Origin: Pseudidiomarina planktonica
GTDB lineage: Bacteria; Pseudomonadota; Gammaproteobacteria; Enterobacterales; Alteromonadaceae
Assembly (NCBI RefSeq): GCF_900177775.1
Contig: NZ_FXWH01000001.1
Span: 1,488,001-1,552,000 of the forward strand
Reading direction: 5' to 3'
DNA: 64,000 nucleotides
The position numbers and the translations under genes were made by a program. The notes below the pieces were generated by a model. That model was not told the origin of the DNA, did no database searches, and worked only from the letters and a program-made list of their open reading frames with translations. Positions 32,321-41,601 of the stretch are shown in pieces. The stretch's first letter is position 1, and every line of letters begins with the position of its first letter.

Positions 32321-35128
32321 TCACCTTTTAATGGTTAGCGCGTCGTCGACAAGTTTTTGCTGTTGCTTGTTGTGCTCAGAAATATAACCCACCGCAGGTG
32401 CCGCTGAAGCGTCACGTCCGGCATAGCTTAACTCTGCACCTTTCGGAATACTGGCACGGAAATGATGCTGGCTACTATACCAAACACCTTGGTTTTGTGG
32501 CTCTTCCTGACACCAGACAAAATCCTTCACGTGCTTATAATCTTTCATAATGTCAGCAACTTGCTCAGCGGGGTACGGATAGAGTTGCTCAATACGAATA
32601 ATCGCAACGTCGGTTTGTTCCCGCTTGCGGCGTTCGGTTAGCAGGTCGAAATAAACCTTACCTGAACATAACACCACTCGTTTTACTTTTTTCGGATCTA
32701 AATCATCAATTTCAGGAATTGCATTCAGGAATTCACCATCAGCTAATTCACTCAAATCTGATACTGCCAACTGATGACGTAACAATGATTTTGGCGTCAT
32801 CACTATTAACGGCCGGCGCACCGGGCGCAACTGCTGACGACGAATCATATGAAACACCTGAGCTGGCGTAGTTGGCACACATACCGACCAGTTATGATCG
32901 GCAGATAGCTGCAAGAAGCGCTCAAGGCGTGCTGAGCTATGCTCAGGCCCCTGGCCTTCATAACCATGCGGCAACAATAATGTCAGGCCACATAAGCGAC
33001 CCCATTTTTGTTCACCAGAGCTCAAGAATTGATCGATAACTACCTGAGCACCGTTTACGAAGTCACCAAACTGGGCTTCCCACATAACCAATGCTTTTGG
33101 CTCTGCTGTTGCATAACCATACTCGAACGCAACTACGGCCGCTTCAGACAACACCGAATCATATATTTCGATTTGAGCTTGCCCATCACGCACGTGATTA
33201 ACTGGCATGTAGGTAGAGCCGTCTTTCTGATTGTGCAATACCGCATGACGGTGGAAGAAAGTACCACGACCACTGTCTTGCCCAGTTAAGCGAATGCGGT
33301 GACCGTCATCTACTAAGGTAGCGTACGCTAGTGTTTCTGCAAAACCCCAGTCGGCTTTTTTCTCGCCTTCAGCCATTTTCACGCGTTCGTCATAGGCCTT
33401 TTTCACACGAGAGTTCAGCTTGTGATCTTTCGGATACTGACAAATCGCTTTACCCAGCTTCTGGATTTGTTCCATGCTGATTTTGCTATCAAAAGCGACA
33501 TCCCATTCATTACCAATGTATGGGCTCCAGTCAACCGAATGAGCTTTCATGGGTCGATATTCATCAACCACAATCTCGCCTTTATCAAGCTGATCGCGGT
33601 AGTCACTAACAAAGTTCTTCACTTCGTTTTCGTCTACTACTTTGCGTTCTTCTAAGCGTTTGGCATAAATTTCGCGGGTTACCGGCTGCTTCTTCACTTT
33701 TGCATACATAACCGGTTGCGTTGCGCTTGGTTCATCTGCTTCGTTATGGCCATGCCGACGATAACAAACCAAATCAATCATCACATCACGCTTAAAGGTG
33801 TTGCGGTAATCCAAGGCTAGCTGAGTTACAAATACTACGGCTTCAGGATCATCGCCATTCACGTGAAATATTGGTGCCTGTACCATTTTGGCAATATCTG
33901 TACAGTACTGCGTAGAACGAGCATCTTCACGCTTCGACGTGGTGAAACCAACCTGGTTGTTAATCACAATGCGAATCGAGCCGCCAACCTGATAGGCGCG
34001 GGTTTTCGACATATTGAAGGTTTCTTGCACTACGCCCTGACCAGCAATAGCAGCATCACCATGAATGGTAATGGGCAGTACTTTGCTGCCATCTTTACAA
34101 CCCAGGCGATCCATACGCGCACGTACCGAGCCCATAACTACCGGATTCACAATTTCCAGGTGAGATGGGTTAAACGCCAAGGCTAAATGCACATCGCCGC
34201 CCGGAGTGGCGTAGTCTGACGAGAAGCCCATGTGATACTTCACGTCACCTGAACCTTTATTCTCGCCATGTTTACCGGCGAACTCATCAAATAAGTCTTG
34301 TGGCTTTTTGCCCAGTACGTTTACCAGCACGTTTAAACGGCCACGGTGGGCCATGCCAATAACGACTTCTTTGGCGCCCTTTTCACCAGAGCGGCTAATC
34401 AATTCTTTTAACAGTGGTACTAAGCTGTCACCACCTTCTAAAGAAAAACGCTTCGCACCCGGGAATTTTGACCCCAGATACTTTTCCAGGCCGTCAGCGG
34501 CAACCAATTCTTTTAGAATTTGTTTGGCGCGATCAGCAGAAAATTCAGGATTACCCAACTGCCCTTCCAGCCGCTGTTGAATCCAACGCTTCTCTTCGGT
34601 TGACACGATGTGCATATATTCTGCACCAATCGAGCCACAATAAATTTGTTCCAGAAGCTTGTGAATATCGCCCAGCTTCATGGTTTCTTTGCCAACGGCT
34701 AAAGAACCAACGTTAAATTCCTGGTCGTAATCACTTTTGGTAAGCTCATGATATTCCAGCGATAAATCTGGAACCTCGGCTTGCTTCCACAAATCAAGTG
34801 GATCAAGTTTGGCATGCTGATGACCACGGAAACGATACGCGTTGATCAACTGCAGTACTTTAACTTGTTTTAGGTCGGGAGCGCCGGTAACAACAGTTCC
34901 GGCTTGCTTGAGCTTATTCTTCGCCAGCTCACGGAACTCGTCGCGTATCACGCTGTGTTTGGTGTCACGAGTACCTTCATGAGGGAGTTCGTCGAAGAAC
35001 TTCCGCCATTCTTCTCCAACGGCTGTTGGATCATCAAGGTAAACTTCGAAAAGTTCCTCTATATATGCAGCATTACCACCAGCAAGGTGGGAGGATTCTA
35101 GCCAGGCTTGCATTACGCCGTCTTGCAT
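32321..35128 (-). CDS. sucA: 2-oxoglutarate dehydrogenase E1
   Basis: The thiamine-diphosphate decarboxylase of the 2-oxoglutarate dehydrogenase complex. At 935 residues it matches E. coli SucA (933). The N-terminal motif MQAWLESSHLAGGNAAYIEE is the family's E2/E3-interacting region. HRGRLNVLVN, GDAAIAGQGVVQETFNMS and INNQVGFTTS are the active-site and ThDP loops. It begins 100 bases after sdhB, with a terminator between them, and is followed by sucB. Confidence 0.97.
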   Translation of the reverse strand: MQDGVMQAWLESSHLAGGNAAYIEELFEVYLDDPTAVGEEWRKFFDELPHEGTRDTKHSVIRDEFRELAKNKLKQAGTVVTGAPDLKQVKVLQLINAYRFRGHQHAKLDPLDLWKQAEVPDLSLEYHELTKSDYDQEFNVGSLAVGKETMKLGDIHKLLEQIYCGSIGAEYMHIVSTEEKRWIQQRLEGQLGNPEFSADRAKQILKELVAADGLEKYLGSKFPGAKRFSLEGGDSLVPLLKELISRSGEKGAKEVVIGMAHRGRLNVLVNVLGKKPQDLFDEFAGKHGENKGSGDVKYHMGFSSDYATPGGDVHLALAFNPSHLEIVNPVVMGSVRARMDRLGCKDGSKVLPITIHGDAAIAGQGVVQETFNMSKTRAYQVGGSIRIVINNQVGFTTSKREDARSTQYCTDIAKMVQAPIFHVNGDDPEAVVFVTQLALDYRNTFKRDVMIDLVCYRRHGHNEADEPSATQPVMYAKVKKQPVTREIYAKRLEERKVVDENEVKNFVSDYRDQLDKGEIVVDEYRPMKAHSVDWSPYIGNEWDVAFDSKISMEQIQKLGKAICQYPKDHKLNSRVKKAYDERVKMAEGEKKADWGFAETLAYATLVDDGHRIRLTGQDSGRGTFFHRHAVLHNQKDGSTYMPVNHVRDGQAQIEIYDSVLSEAAVVAFEYGYATAEPKALVMWEAQFGDFVNGAQVVIDQFLSSGEQKWGRLCGLTLLLPHGYEGQGPEHSSARLERFLQLSADHNWSVCVPTTPAQVFHMIRRQQLRPVRRPLIVMTPKSLLRHQLAVSDLSELADGEFLNAIPEIDDLDPKKVKRVVLCSGKVYFDLLTERRKREQTDVAIIRIEQLYPYPAEQVADIMKDYKHVKDFVWCQEEPQNQGVWYSSQHHFRASIPKGAELSYAGRDASAAPAVGYISEHNKQQQKLVDDALTIKR

Positions 35129-35156
35129 CGCTGTTCCTTCACACTCGTTTATAAAA

Positions 35157-35185
35157 AAATAGCCATCCGAGCTGGATGGCTATTT
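35157..35185 (-). terminator. Intrinsic terminator between sdhB and sucA
   Basis: AAATAGCCATCC (35157-35168), GAGCT, GGATGGCTATTT (35174-35185) form a 12-base-pair stem. On the minus strand a run of T follows, so it can end or attenuate the sdhCDAB transcript 43 bases after the sdhB stop. sucA is then either read through or has its own promoter in the remaining short gap. Confidence 0.85.
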
Positions 35186-35228
35186 CGATACAGCTCGGCC
35201 ATAACTATAGCAAATCTAAGCAGTTTCG

Positions 35229-35942
35229 CTAAACTGCCCGATTCAATAGCATGGATTTGATGTGTCCAATAGCCTTAGTTGGGTTTAAGCCTTTCGGGCA
35301 AACACTTACACAGTTCATAATACCGTGACAACGGAATACGCTGAATGCGTCATCCAAATCATCCAATCGTTCTTCGGTTGCTGTATCACGAGTATCGGCT
35401 AAGAAGCGATAAGCATGTAACAGACCTGCCGGACCAATAAATTTGTCCGGATTCCACCAGAACGATGGGCATGATGTAGAACAACATGCACACAAAATAC
35501 ACTCGTATAAACCGTCCAGCTCCGCTCGTTCTTCAGGCGACTGCAACCGTTCACGCGCAGGTGGATTCTTGTCGTCGTTGATTAGGTATGGTTTTACTTT
35601 TTCGTATTGCTTGTAGAACTGACTTAAGTCAACAATCAAGTCGCGCACTACCGGTAAACCAGGTAGTGGACGCACCACAACATTTTTACCGCGTAACGCT
35701 GACAGCGGAGTGATACATGCCAGGCCATTTTTGCCGTTCATGTTCAAGCCGTCAGAACCACACACACCCTCACGGCATGAGCGGCGGAATGCTAATGTTG
35801 GATCTTGTTCTTTCAACTTCAGTAATACATCAAGCACCATCATGTCGCGGCCTTCTTCAACCTCGAGCGTGTAGTCCTTCATGTATGGAGCATTATCTAC
35901 ATCCGGATTGTAACGATAAACTGATATCTTCAACTTCTTCAT
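35229..35942 (-). CDS. sdhB: Succinate dehydrogenase iron-sulfur subunit
   Basis: Carries electrons from FAD to quinone in complex II, on the cytoplasmic side of the inner membrane. The ATG at 35942 has AGGTGG five bases upstream and gives 237 residues, matching E. coli SdhB (238); a GTG three codons earlier is the alternative. The 2Fe-2S cysteines are in SCREGVCGSDGLNMNG and ACIT, the 4Fe-4S in CILCACCSTSCPS, and the 3Fe-4S in CHGIMNCVSVCPKGLNP. Confidence 0.97.
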   Translation of the reverse strand: MKKLKISVYRYNPDVDNAPYMKDYTLEVEEGRDMMVLDVLLKLKEQDPTLAFRRSCREGVCGSDGLNMNGKNGLACITPLSALRGKNVVVRPLPGLPVVRDLIVDLSQFYKQYEKVKPYLINDDKNPPARERLQSPEERAELDGLYECILCACCSTSCPSFWWNPDKFIGPAGLLHAYRFLADTRDTATEERLDDLDDAFSVFRCHGIMNCVSVCPKGLNPTKAIGHIKSMLLNRAV

Positions 35943-35956
35943 CGTTGCCACCTAAC

Positions 35957-37723
35957 TTAGTAAGTCCGCGCTTTTGGCGGGAATGCGTCACGCAATTTCG
36001 GTTGCATGTTTACGCTACGTTTTACAACTGAATCATCCGCTGGACGGAACACTGTATGTGCCAACCAGTTTTCATCATCACGATCCGGATAATCTGCACG
36101 GCTGTGCGCACCACGACTTTCCGTACGGAAGTTCGCTGAAACTGCTGTTGAGTAAGCAGTTTCCATCAGGTTGTCCAGTTCCAGACATTCAATACGTTGG
36201 GTATTAAAGTCAGCACTAGTGTCATCCAGACGCGCATTGTTCAGACGCTCACGAATTTCTTTCAATTCTTTCAGGCCATCAGCCATAGCATCGCCTTCAC
36301 GGAATACCGAGAAGTTCAGCTGCATGCATTTCTGTAAATCTTTCTTCACCTGCACCGGATCTTCACCCTTCTGGGTAGAGTTCCAACGGTTCATGCGAGC
36401 CAGCGCCGCATCTACGTCGTCTTCTGACGCATCACGCGCTTCAGTATTCGCAGCTAAGGCTTCACCTAAGTGCATACCGGTGGCGCGACCAAACACCACT
36501 AAGTCGAGCAGTGAGTTACCACCAAGACGGTTAGCGCCGTGTACAGATACACAAGCGATTTCACCACAGGCGAACAAGCCCTGAATTGGTTTCACGTTAC
36601 CGTTATCGTCAACGCTTAAAGCCTGGCCATCAACGTTGGTTGGAATACCGCCCATCATATAGTGACAGGTAGGAATAACTGGAATCGGCTCTTCAGCAGG
36701 GTCAACGTGAGCAAAGGTTTTCGCCAAATCACAAACGCCCGGCAAACGACTTTCCAGCACATCACGACCCAGGTGGTCCAGTTTCAGCTTAAGGTGAGTA
36801 CCCCATGGGCCTTCACAACCACGACCTTCACGAATTTCCGTCATCATTGAACGTGCTACCACGTCACGTGATGCCAAATCTTTCGCATTTGGTGCATAAC
36901 GCTCCATGAAGCGTTCGCCGTCTTTATTCAACAAGTAGCCACCTTCACCGCGGCAACCTTCAGTTACCAACGAGCCTGCACCGGCAATACCGGTTGGGTG
37001 GAACTGCCACATTTCCATGTCCTGCACTGGCACGCCAGCACGCAGTGCCATGCCAACACCGTCACCAGTGTTAATGTGAGCATTGGTAGTTGAAGCGTAA
37101 ATACGACCTGCACCACCAGTGGCCAGAACCACAGCCTTGGCTTTAATAAAGAATACTTCACCAGTTTCAATATTTAGTGCCGTCGTACCGACAATGGCGC
37201 CGTCTTGATTTTTTACTAAATCAAGCGCATACCACTCCGACAATACCGTAGTTTTGTTCTTCACGTTTTGCTGATACAGCAAGTGCAGCATAGCGTGACC
37301 AGTACGGTCAGCGGCTGCAGCTGTACGGGCGGCTTGTTCGCCACCAAAAGATTTAGACTGGCCGCCGAATGGGCGCTGGTAAACCTTACCGTTTTCGAAA
37401 CGAGAGAATGGCAGACCCATGTTCTCCAGTTCTAAAATAGCTTCCGGACCGGTTTTACACATGTATTCGATAGCGTCCTGGTCGCCGATATAATCGGAAC
37501 CCTTAACGGTATCAAACATGTGCCATTCCCAGTTGTCTTCATGCGCATTACCTAAGGCAACGGTAATACCGCCTTGCGCAGACACTGTGTGTGAACGCGT
37601 TGGGAATACTTTGGACATGAGCGCGCAGCTCATGCCAGATTCCGATATTTGTAATGCAGCACGCATGCCTGCACCACCTGCGCCGATTACAACGGCATCA
37701 AATTCTAGAGTTTGTACGCTCAC
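35957..37723 (-). CDS. sdhA: Succinate dehydrogenase flavoprotein subunit
   Basis: The catalytic subunit that oxidises succinate to fumarate. I chose the GTG at 37723 ([14 protein letters not shown]), one base after the sdhD stop and with GGAGG nine bases upstream. The product is then 588 residues, exactly the E. coli length. The FAD fold is [12 protein letters not shown], the covalent-FAD histidine is in [13 protein letters not shown], and the active-site arginine/histidine stretches [15 protein letters not shown] and [10 protein letters not shown] are present. It precedes sdhB by 14 bases. Confidence 0.97.
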   Translation of the reverse strand: MSVQTLEFDAVVIGAGGAGMRAALQISESGMSCALMSKVFPTRSHTVSAQGGITVALGNAHEDNWEWHMFDTVKGSDYIGDQDAIEYMCKTGPEAILELENMGLPFSRFENGKVYQRPFGGQSKSFGGEQAARTAAAADRTGHAMLHLLYQQNVKNKTTVLSEWYALDLVKNQDGAIVGTTALNIETGEVFFIKAKAVVLATGGAGRIYASTTNAHINTGDGVGMALRAGVPVQDMEMWQFHPTGIAGAGSLVTEGCRGEGGYLLNKDGERFMERYAPNAKDLASRDVVARSMMTEIREGRGCEGPWGTHLKLKLDHLGRDVLESRLPGVCDLAKTFAHVDPAEEPIPVIPTCHYMMGGIPTNVDGQALSVDDNGNVKPIQGLFACGEIACVSVHGANRLGGNSLLDLVVFGRATGMHLGEALAANTEARDASEDDVDAALARMNRWNSTQKGEDPVQVKKDLQKCMQLNFSVFREGDAMADGLKELKEIRERLNNARLDDTSADFNTQRIECLELDNLMETAYSTAVSANFRTESRGAHSRADYPDRDDENWLAHTVFRPADDSVVKRSVNMQPKLRDAFPPKARTY

Positions 37724-37724
37724 T

Positions 37725-38087
37725 TCAGACACCCTCCACAGGCCACACAATCAGTAAACCGGCTAACCAGTAAACGATAAGTGCAACGCTGACAGTAAAT
37801 TGGACTAAGGCACGTAGGCCGGTGTTCTTCACGTAATCTGTAATAACCTGCCAGATTCCGATCCAACCATGAATCAATACGGCGGTAAGCGCCAACATGG
37901 TGTAAATCTTCATGCCCATGTTTGCGAATAAATTGGTCCAGACGGCGTAAGTAATAGTGTCCACTGACACCATAAAAGCCACCAGGAAAATCGCGTAGGT
38001 AGCCAGAATAACGGCTGTTGCGCGCAGTAAAATATAGTCGTGCGTGCCGCTACGACCAAAAGTGGATGCCACTTTTACCATAACCAT
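37725..38087 (-). CDS. sdhD: Succinate dehydrogenase membrane anchor SdhD
   Basis: A 120-residue inner membrane anchor with three helices. [21 protein letters not shown] resembles the E. coli N-terminus. The heme b histidine is in [17 protein letters not shown], which also has the Asp-Tyr pair of the quinone site. It overlaps sdhC by 13 bases if the first ATG is used, or by seven with the ATG two codons later; the sequence does not settle this. Confidence 0.93.
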   Translation of the reverse strand: MVMVKVASTFGRSGTHDYILLRATAVILATYAIFLVAFMVSVDTITYAVWTNLFANMGMKIYTMLALTAVLIHGWIGIWQVITDYVKNTGLRALVQFTVSVALIVYWLAGLLIVWPVEGV

Positions 38088-38449
38088 ACCCCCGCTAACA
38101 CTGACAGAATAATAGCTCCTACAAACACAGCGTTGGCGCTGAGGTTGCCAGACTTAATCTCTTCCCAATAACCCATGTCCATAACTAAGTGACGTATGCC
38201 TGCTAATAAGTGCAAACCAAGTGCACTCAAAATACCCCAGGCGATAAACTTGGCCACAAAGCCAGTCATCAGGTCTTTGATGAAACTAAAATCTGCTGCT
38301 GAATTCAGTGATAAAGCTAATGCCCACACCAGTAAACCAATAGCGACCAGCATGATCACACCAGAAGTACGATGCAAAATAGAAGCTTTAGCAGCGGAAG
38401 GAAAATGAATTGTTGTTAAATCAAGATTTACAGGTCTTTGTTTTTTCAC
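38075..38449 (-). CDS. sdhC: Succinate dehydrogenase cytochrome b556 subunit SdhC
   Basis: A 124-residue membrane anchor with three helices. KKQRPVNLDLTTIHFPSAAKASILHRTSGV matches the conserved N-terminus in two halves (KKQRPVNLDL, then ILHRTSG with the quinone-site residues). The heme b ligand is the His in LLAGIRHLVMDMG. The start is a GTG at 38449 with AAAGG upstream; no in-frame ATG exists nearby. It is the first gene of sdhCDAB, divergent from gltA. Confidence 0.94.
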   Translation of the reverse strand: MKKQRPVNLDLTTIHFPSAAKASILHRTSGVIMLVAIGLLVWALALSLNSAADFSFIKDLMTGFVAKFIAWGILSALGLHLLAGIRHLVMDMGYWEEIKSGNLSANAVFVGAIILSVLAGVWLW

Positions 38450-38932
38450 GTTGTTTTGCCTTTATTAAAAGCATTGTAAACATGCTCAGGACAACAGATT
38501 CACCAATTAGCTTAAACATCTACCTTACACTAAAGGAGAACCTACCCTCTCGCATCCCCAGATTGGGGACCCTGTTTAGATCGCAGCAAAGTATATCGGG
38601 CGATACAAAGAATTACAATGAATTCACCGCCTGAATTCGCGATTTGTAAAGAATAACGAAAGGAATCATGAACAAGATCAATAATTGAATTACAACGAAA
38701 AAAAACAATCCTACCTTGGTCGTATTTTGTAATTCAAATGACTCATTTATAACCTATACTTAAGAATTGTGTATGGATGCCAAAAAACTGCATTTTTTCT
38801 CTGTTTTGATCTTTATTGATAATCCTGAGTAAGTTTAAACGCCCGTTTGGTAAAATTGACAAGCGGGGGCTAAATCGAGTTAAATTAGCGTCCTTTTTTG
38901 TAATGAAGCAGCAACAACGAGGAGATTTCCTT
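38450..38932. promoter_or_regulatory. sdhC/gltA divergent control region
   Basis: This 483-base AT-rich gap has no convincing gene. It must hold the promoters of both the sdh-suc and gltA units. The 9-mer GAATTACAA appears at 38610-38618 and 38687-38695, and as its complement TTGTAATTC at 38727-38735. A related AATTACAA lies at 40314-40321. Near the third copy, TATAAC (38748) and TATACT (38755) may be -10 elements for gltA. TCCCCA-GAT-TGGGGA (38555-38569) is a short hairpin on the sdh side. GGAG at 38921-38924 is the gltA ribosome binding site. Confidence 0.6.
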
Positions 38933-40213
38933 ATGGCTGATCGTAAAGCCACCCTGCAGATTGACGGCCAATCGATTGACCTTCCGGTCTTGTCTGGTAC
39001 CGCCGGCTACGATGTTATTGACGTGCGCACTTTAGGCAAACATGGCTTCTTTACCTTCGATCCTGGCTTTTTAGCCACAGGTTCATGTGAGTCTAAAATT
39101 ACTTACATTGACGGTGAACAAGGTATTCTTCTGCACCGCGGTTACCCAATCGATCAGTTGGCTACCGAAGCGGATTATTTAGAAGTATGTTACATGCTGC
39201 TGCACGGCGAAGCGCCGACGGACGCTGAGTACACTAAATTTAAAGATACTATTACCAAGCACACTATGGTGCATCAGGGTATTCATAACTTCTTTAACGG
39301 TTTCCGTCGCGATGCCCATCCAATGGCGATGCTGTGTGCGGTAACTGGCGCATTATCATCGTTTTATCACGATGACCTGGATATTCACGACGAGAAGCAA
39401 CGTCGTCGTAGCGCTTACCGCTTGATTGCCAAAATGCCAACGATTGCGGCTATGGCATATAAATTCAGCATTGGTCAGCCATTTGTATACCCGCGCAACG
39501 AACTGTCGTATTCAGAAAACTTCCTGAACATGATGTTCTCAGTGCCAGCGGAAGACTACAAACTGAATCCTATTATTGCTAAAGCAATGGATCGTATTTT
39601 CACGCTACACGCCGATCACGAGCAAAACGCATCAACCTCAACAGTGCGTTTAGCTGGCTCATCAGGTGCTAACCCGTATGCGTGTATCGCAGCTGGTGTC
39701 GCTTCATTGTGGGGCCCGGCACACGGCGGCGCCAACGAAGCCTGCTTACGTATGCTGAAAGAAATCGGTTCGGTAGACAACATTCCGAAGTACGTAGAAA
39801 AAGCCAAAGACAAGAACGATCCTTTCCGTCTGATGGGCTTTGGTCACCGTGTTTATAAGAACTTTGACCCACGCGCTACCGTTATGCGTGACACCTGTCA
39901 CGAAGTTCTAAACGATCTGAACGTTGATGATCCTTTGTTAGACGTAGCTATGGAACTGGAGCGCATTGCGCTGGAAGACCCATACTTCGTTGAGAAAAAA
40001 CTATACCCGAACGTAGACTTCTACTCAGGTATTATTCTGAAAGCTATTGGTATTCCTACCAATATGTTTACCGTTATCTTTGCGCTGTCGCGCACGGTTG
40101 GCTGGATTTCGCACTGGCACGAAATGATGAGCGAAAGTAACCAGAAAATCGGTCGCCCACGTCAATTGTATACGGGTGCAGAAAAACGCGATTTTAAACC
40201 AATTAAGAAGTAA
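38933..40213 (+). CDS. gltA: Citrate synthase
   Basis: Condenses acetyl-CoA with oxaloacetate, the entry step of the TCA cycle. The ATG at 38933 is preceded by an AGGAG-type site and gives 426 residues, near the E. coli length (427). It is very like the hexameric NADH-sensitive type: [34 protein letters not shown], the catalytic histidine regions [10 protein letters not shown] and [15 protein letters not shown], and the Asp/Arg region PNVDFYSGI. The frame extends 39 codons upstream but without similarity. It is divergent from sdhCDAB. Confidence 0.98.
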   Translation: MADRKATLQIDGQSIDLPVLSGTAGYDVIDVRTLGKHGFFTFDPGFLATGSCESKITYIDGEQGILLHRGYPIDQLATEADYLEVCYMLLHGEAPTDAEYTKFKDTITKHTMVHQGIHNFFNGFRRDAHPMAMLCAVTGALSSFYHDDLDIHDEKQRRRSAYRLIAKMPTIAAMAYKFSIGQPFVYPRNELSYSENFLNMMFSVPAEDYKLNPIIAKAMDRIFTLHADHEQNASTSTVRLAGSSGANPYACIAAGVASLWGPAHGGANEACLRMLKEIGSVDNIPKYVEKAKDKNDPFRLMGFGHRVYKNFDPRATVMRDTCHEVLNDLNVDDPLLDVAMELERIALEDPYFVEKKLYPNVDFYSGIILKAIGIPTNMFTVIFALSRTVGWISHWHEMMSESNQKIGRPRQLYTGAEKRDFKPIKK

Positions 40214-40230
40214 TGGTTAATGATTGCAGC

Positions 40231-40256
40231 AAAGGCGCCTTCAGGGCGCCTTTTTT
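40231..40256 (+). terminator. Intrinsic terminator after gltA
   Basis: AAAGGCGCC (40231-40239), TTCAG, GGCGCCTTT (40245-40253) form a strong stem ending in a run of six T. It closes the gltA transcript 18 bases past the stop. Confidence 0.94.
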
Positions 40257-40295
40257 ATTGCTCATCAATAAGTTGGTAATTTTCGCTAATAATTA

Positions 40296-40388
40296 GTGAA
40301 AACTTTCACACATAATTACAACACCGCCCTTCTATCACACCCGCCTATTTATATAACCAATTGTTTTAAAAGAATATTTACATTCTTT
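40296..40388. promoter_or_regulatory. Two inverted repeats upstream of the RND operon
   Basis: GTGAAA-AC-TTTCAC (40296-40309) is a perfect 14-base inverted repeat. AAAGAAT-ATTTAC-ATTCTTT (40369-40388) is a second one of 20 bases. Both precede the efflux operon and are the size of TetR- or MarR-type operators, but no such regulator is adjacent. Confidence 0.35.
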
Positions 40389-40488
40389 ACAACTTGGCAC
40401 ACCGCCTGCAATAGCTTCTGTAGCAATATCAATTTAAGTAGTCATAACGGCTTCGGCCATTGTGCTCAATAAAAACGGAAGCAACCTA

Positions 40489-41601
40489 ATGAACACACGT
40501 ACCCTGTTAGCCTGGTCTTTTCTAATTAGCAGCACTGCCCTGTTAAGCGGCTGCAATCCCGCCGGCGCAAACGATAGTGAAACAGCTGAAGCTGCGGCAC
40601 CTGAAGCGCGAGTACCGGTGGCAACGACAGTGGCCGAGCAAGCCAGTATTACCTCCAGTTACCGCACCACCGCAGTGTTAGAAGCACGCGAAGAGGCCGA
40701 CGTAACCAGCAAGGTCAACGGTATTGTTGAGGAAATTCTGGTAGAAGAAGGCGATTATGTTGAAAAGGGCCAGGTGTTAGCGGTACTACGCGATAACGAA
40801 TACGCCATTCAGGCTGCGCAAACTCAAGCCGAACTACAAAGTATTCAGCAAGAGCTGAAACGTATGAAGAATATGGCCGACCGCGAAATGATTAGTGCTG
40901 ATGCCTATGACAAACTTCGCTACCAGGTGCAAATTGTGCAGTCTAAGCACGACATGGCCCAACTAAACCTGAGCGAAACGCGGATTGTCGCACCCATTAA
41001 CGGCCATATCGCCGTGCGTTATGTGAAAACCGGCAACATGGTGCAGCAGTATCAGGCTAAAACGTTATTTCATATTGTTGACCAGAACCGCTTACAAGGC
41101 ATTGTTCACTTACCTGAGCACGAACTGCGTCATCTGCAAGTAGGCCAAACCGCAGCCTTAAGCGTAAGCGCCTATCCACAGCAAGAATACACCGCTCGCG
41201 TTGAGCGAATCAGCCCGGTCATTGATACCGCCTCTGGTACTTTCAAAGTGGTGCTGGAAGTAAACAACAGCGAAAATCAATTAAAATCAGGCATGTTTGC
41301 CCAGTTGAACCTGCATTATGCAAAGCGTGACAACGTGGTAGTGCTCCCCCGCTATGCAGTGATTAGCTTAGACGGCTCGCACCATGTATTTGTGGTGAAC
41401 AACGAGGGAGTGGCAGCAAAACAAACGGTATTGCTAGGTTTTGAAACCGATGAAAATGTAGAAATAACCAAAGGTTTAAACGCTGGCGACGAAGTTATCA
41501 CTACCGGTCAGAACAGCCTTAAAGATCAGGCTCTGGTTGAAGTTATTAAACCAGCAACCAGCGTTGATACGGCCACTGCTCTGGAAGGAAACGCTCCATG
41601 A
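40489..41601 (+). CDS. RND efflux membrane fusion lipoprotein
   Basis: A 370-residue periplasmic adaptor of the HlyD/AcrA family. The ATG at 40489 (MNTRTLLAWSF) has GGAAG upstream; the signal ends in a lipobox (LSGC, about residue 22). The lipoyl-like halves are in EILVEEGDYVEKGQVLAVL and ETRIVAPINGHIAVRYVKTG, with a short coiled coil between them (AQTQAELQSIQQELKRMKNM). The C-terminal beta-barrel region is in VERISPVIDTASGTFKV. It overlaps the first permease by ATGA. No outer-membrane channel gene is adjacent, so TolC elsewhere is the likely partner. Confidence 0.93.
   Translation: MNTRTLLAWSFLISSTALLSGCNPAGANDSETAEAAAPEARVPVATTVAEQASITSSYRTTAVLEAREEADVTSKVNGIVEEILVEEGDYVEKGQVLAVLRDNEYAIQAAQTQAELQSIQQELKRMKNMADREMISADAYDKLRYQVQIVQSKHDMAQLNLSETRIVAPINGHIAVRYVKTGNMVQQYQAKTLFHIVDQNRLQGIVHLPEHELRHLQVGQTAALSVSAYPQQEYTARVERISPVIDTASGTFKVVLEVNNSENQLKSGMFAQLNLHYAKRDNVVVLPRYAVISLDGSHHVFVVNNEGVAAKQTVLLGFETDENVEITKGLNAGDEVITTGQNSLKDQALVEVIKPATSVDTATALEGNAP

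Noticed and set aside
38810-38826. Fur-box-like TTGATAAT near gltA
   Set aside because: Only a short partial match to GATAATGATAATCATTATC; no palindromic second half.
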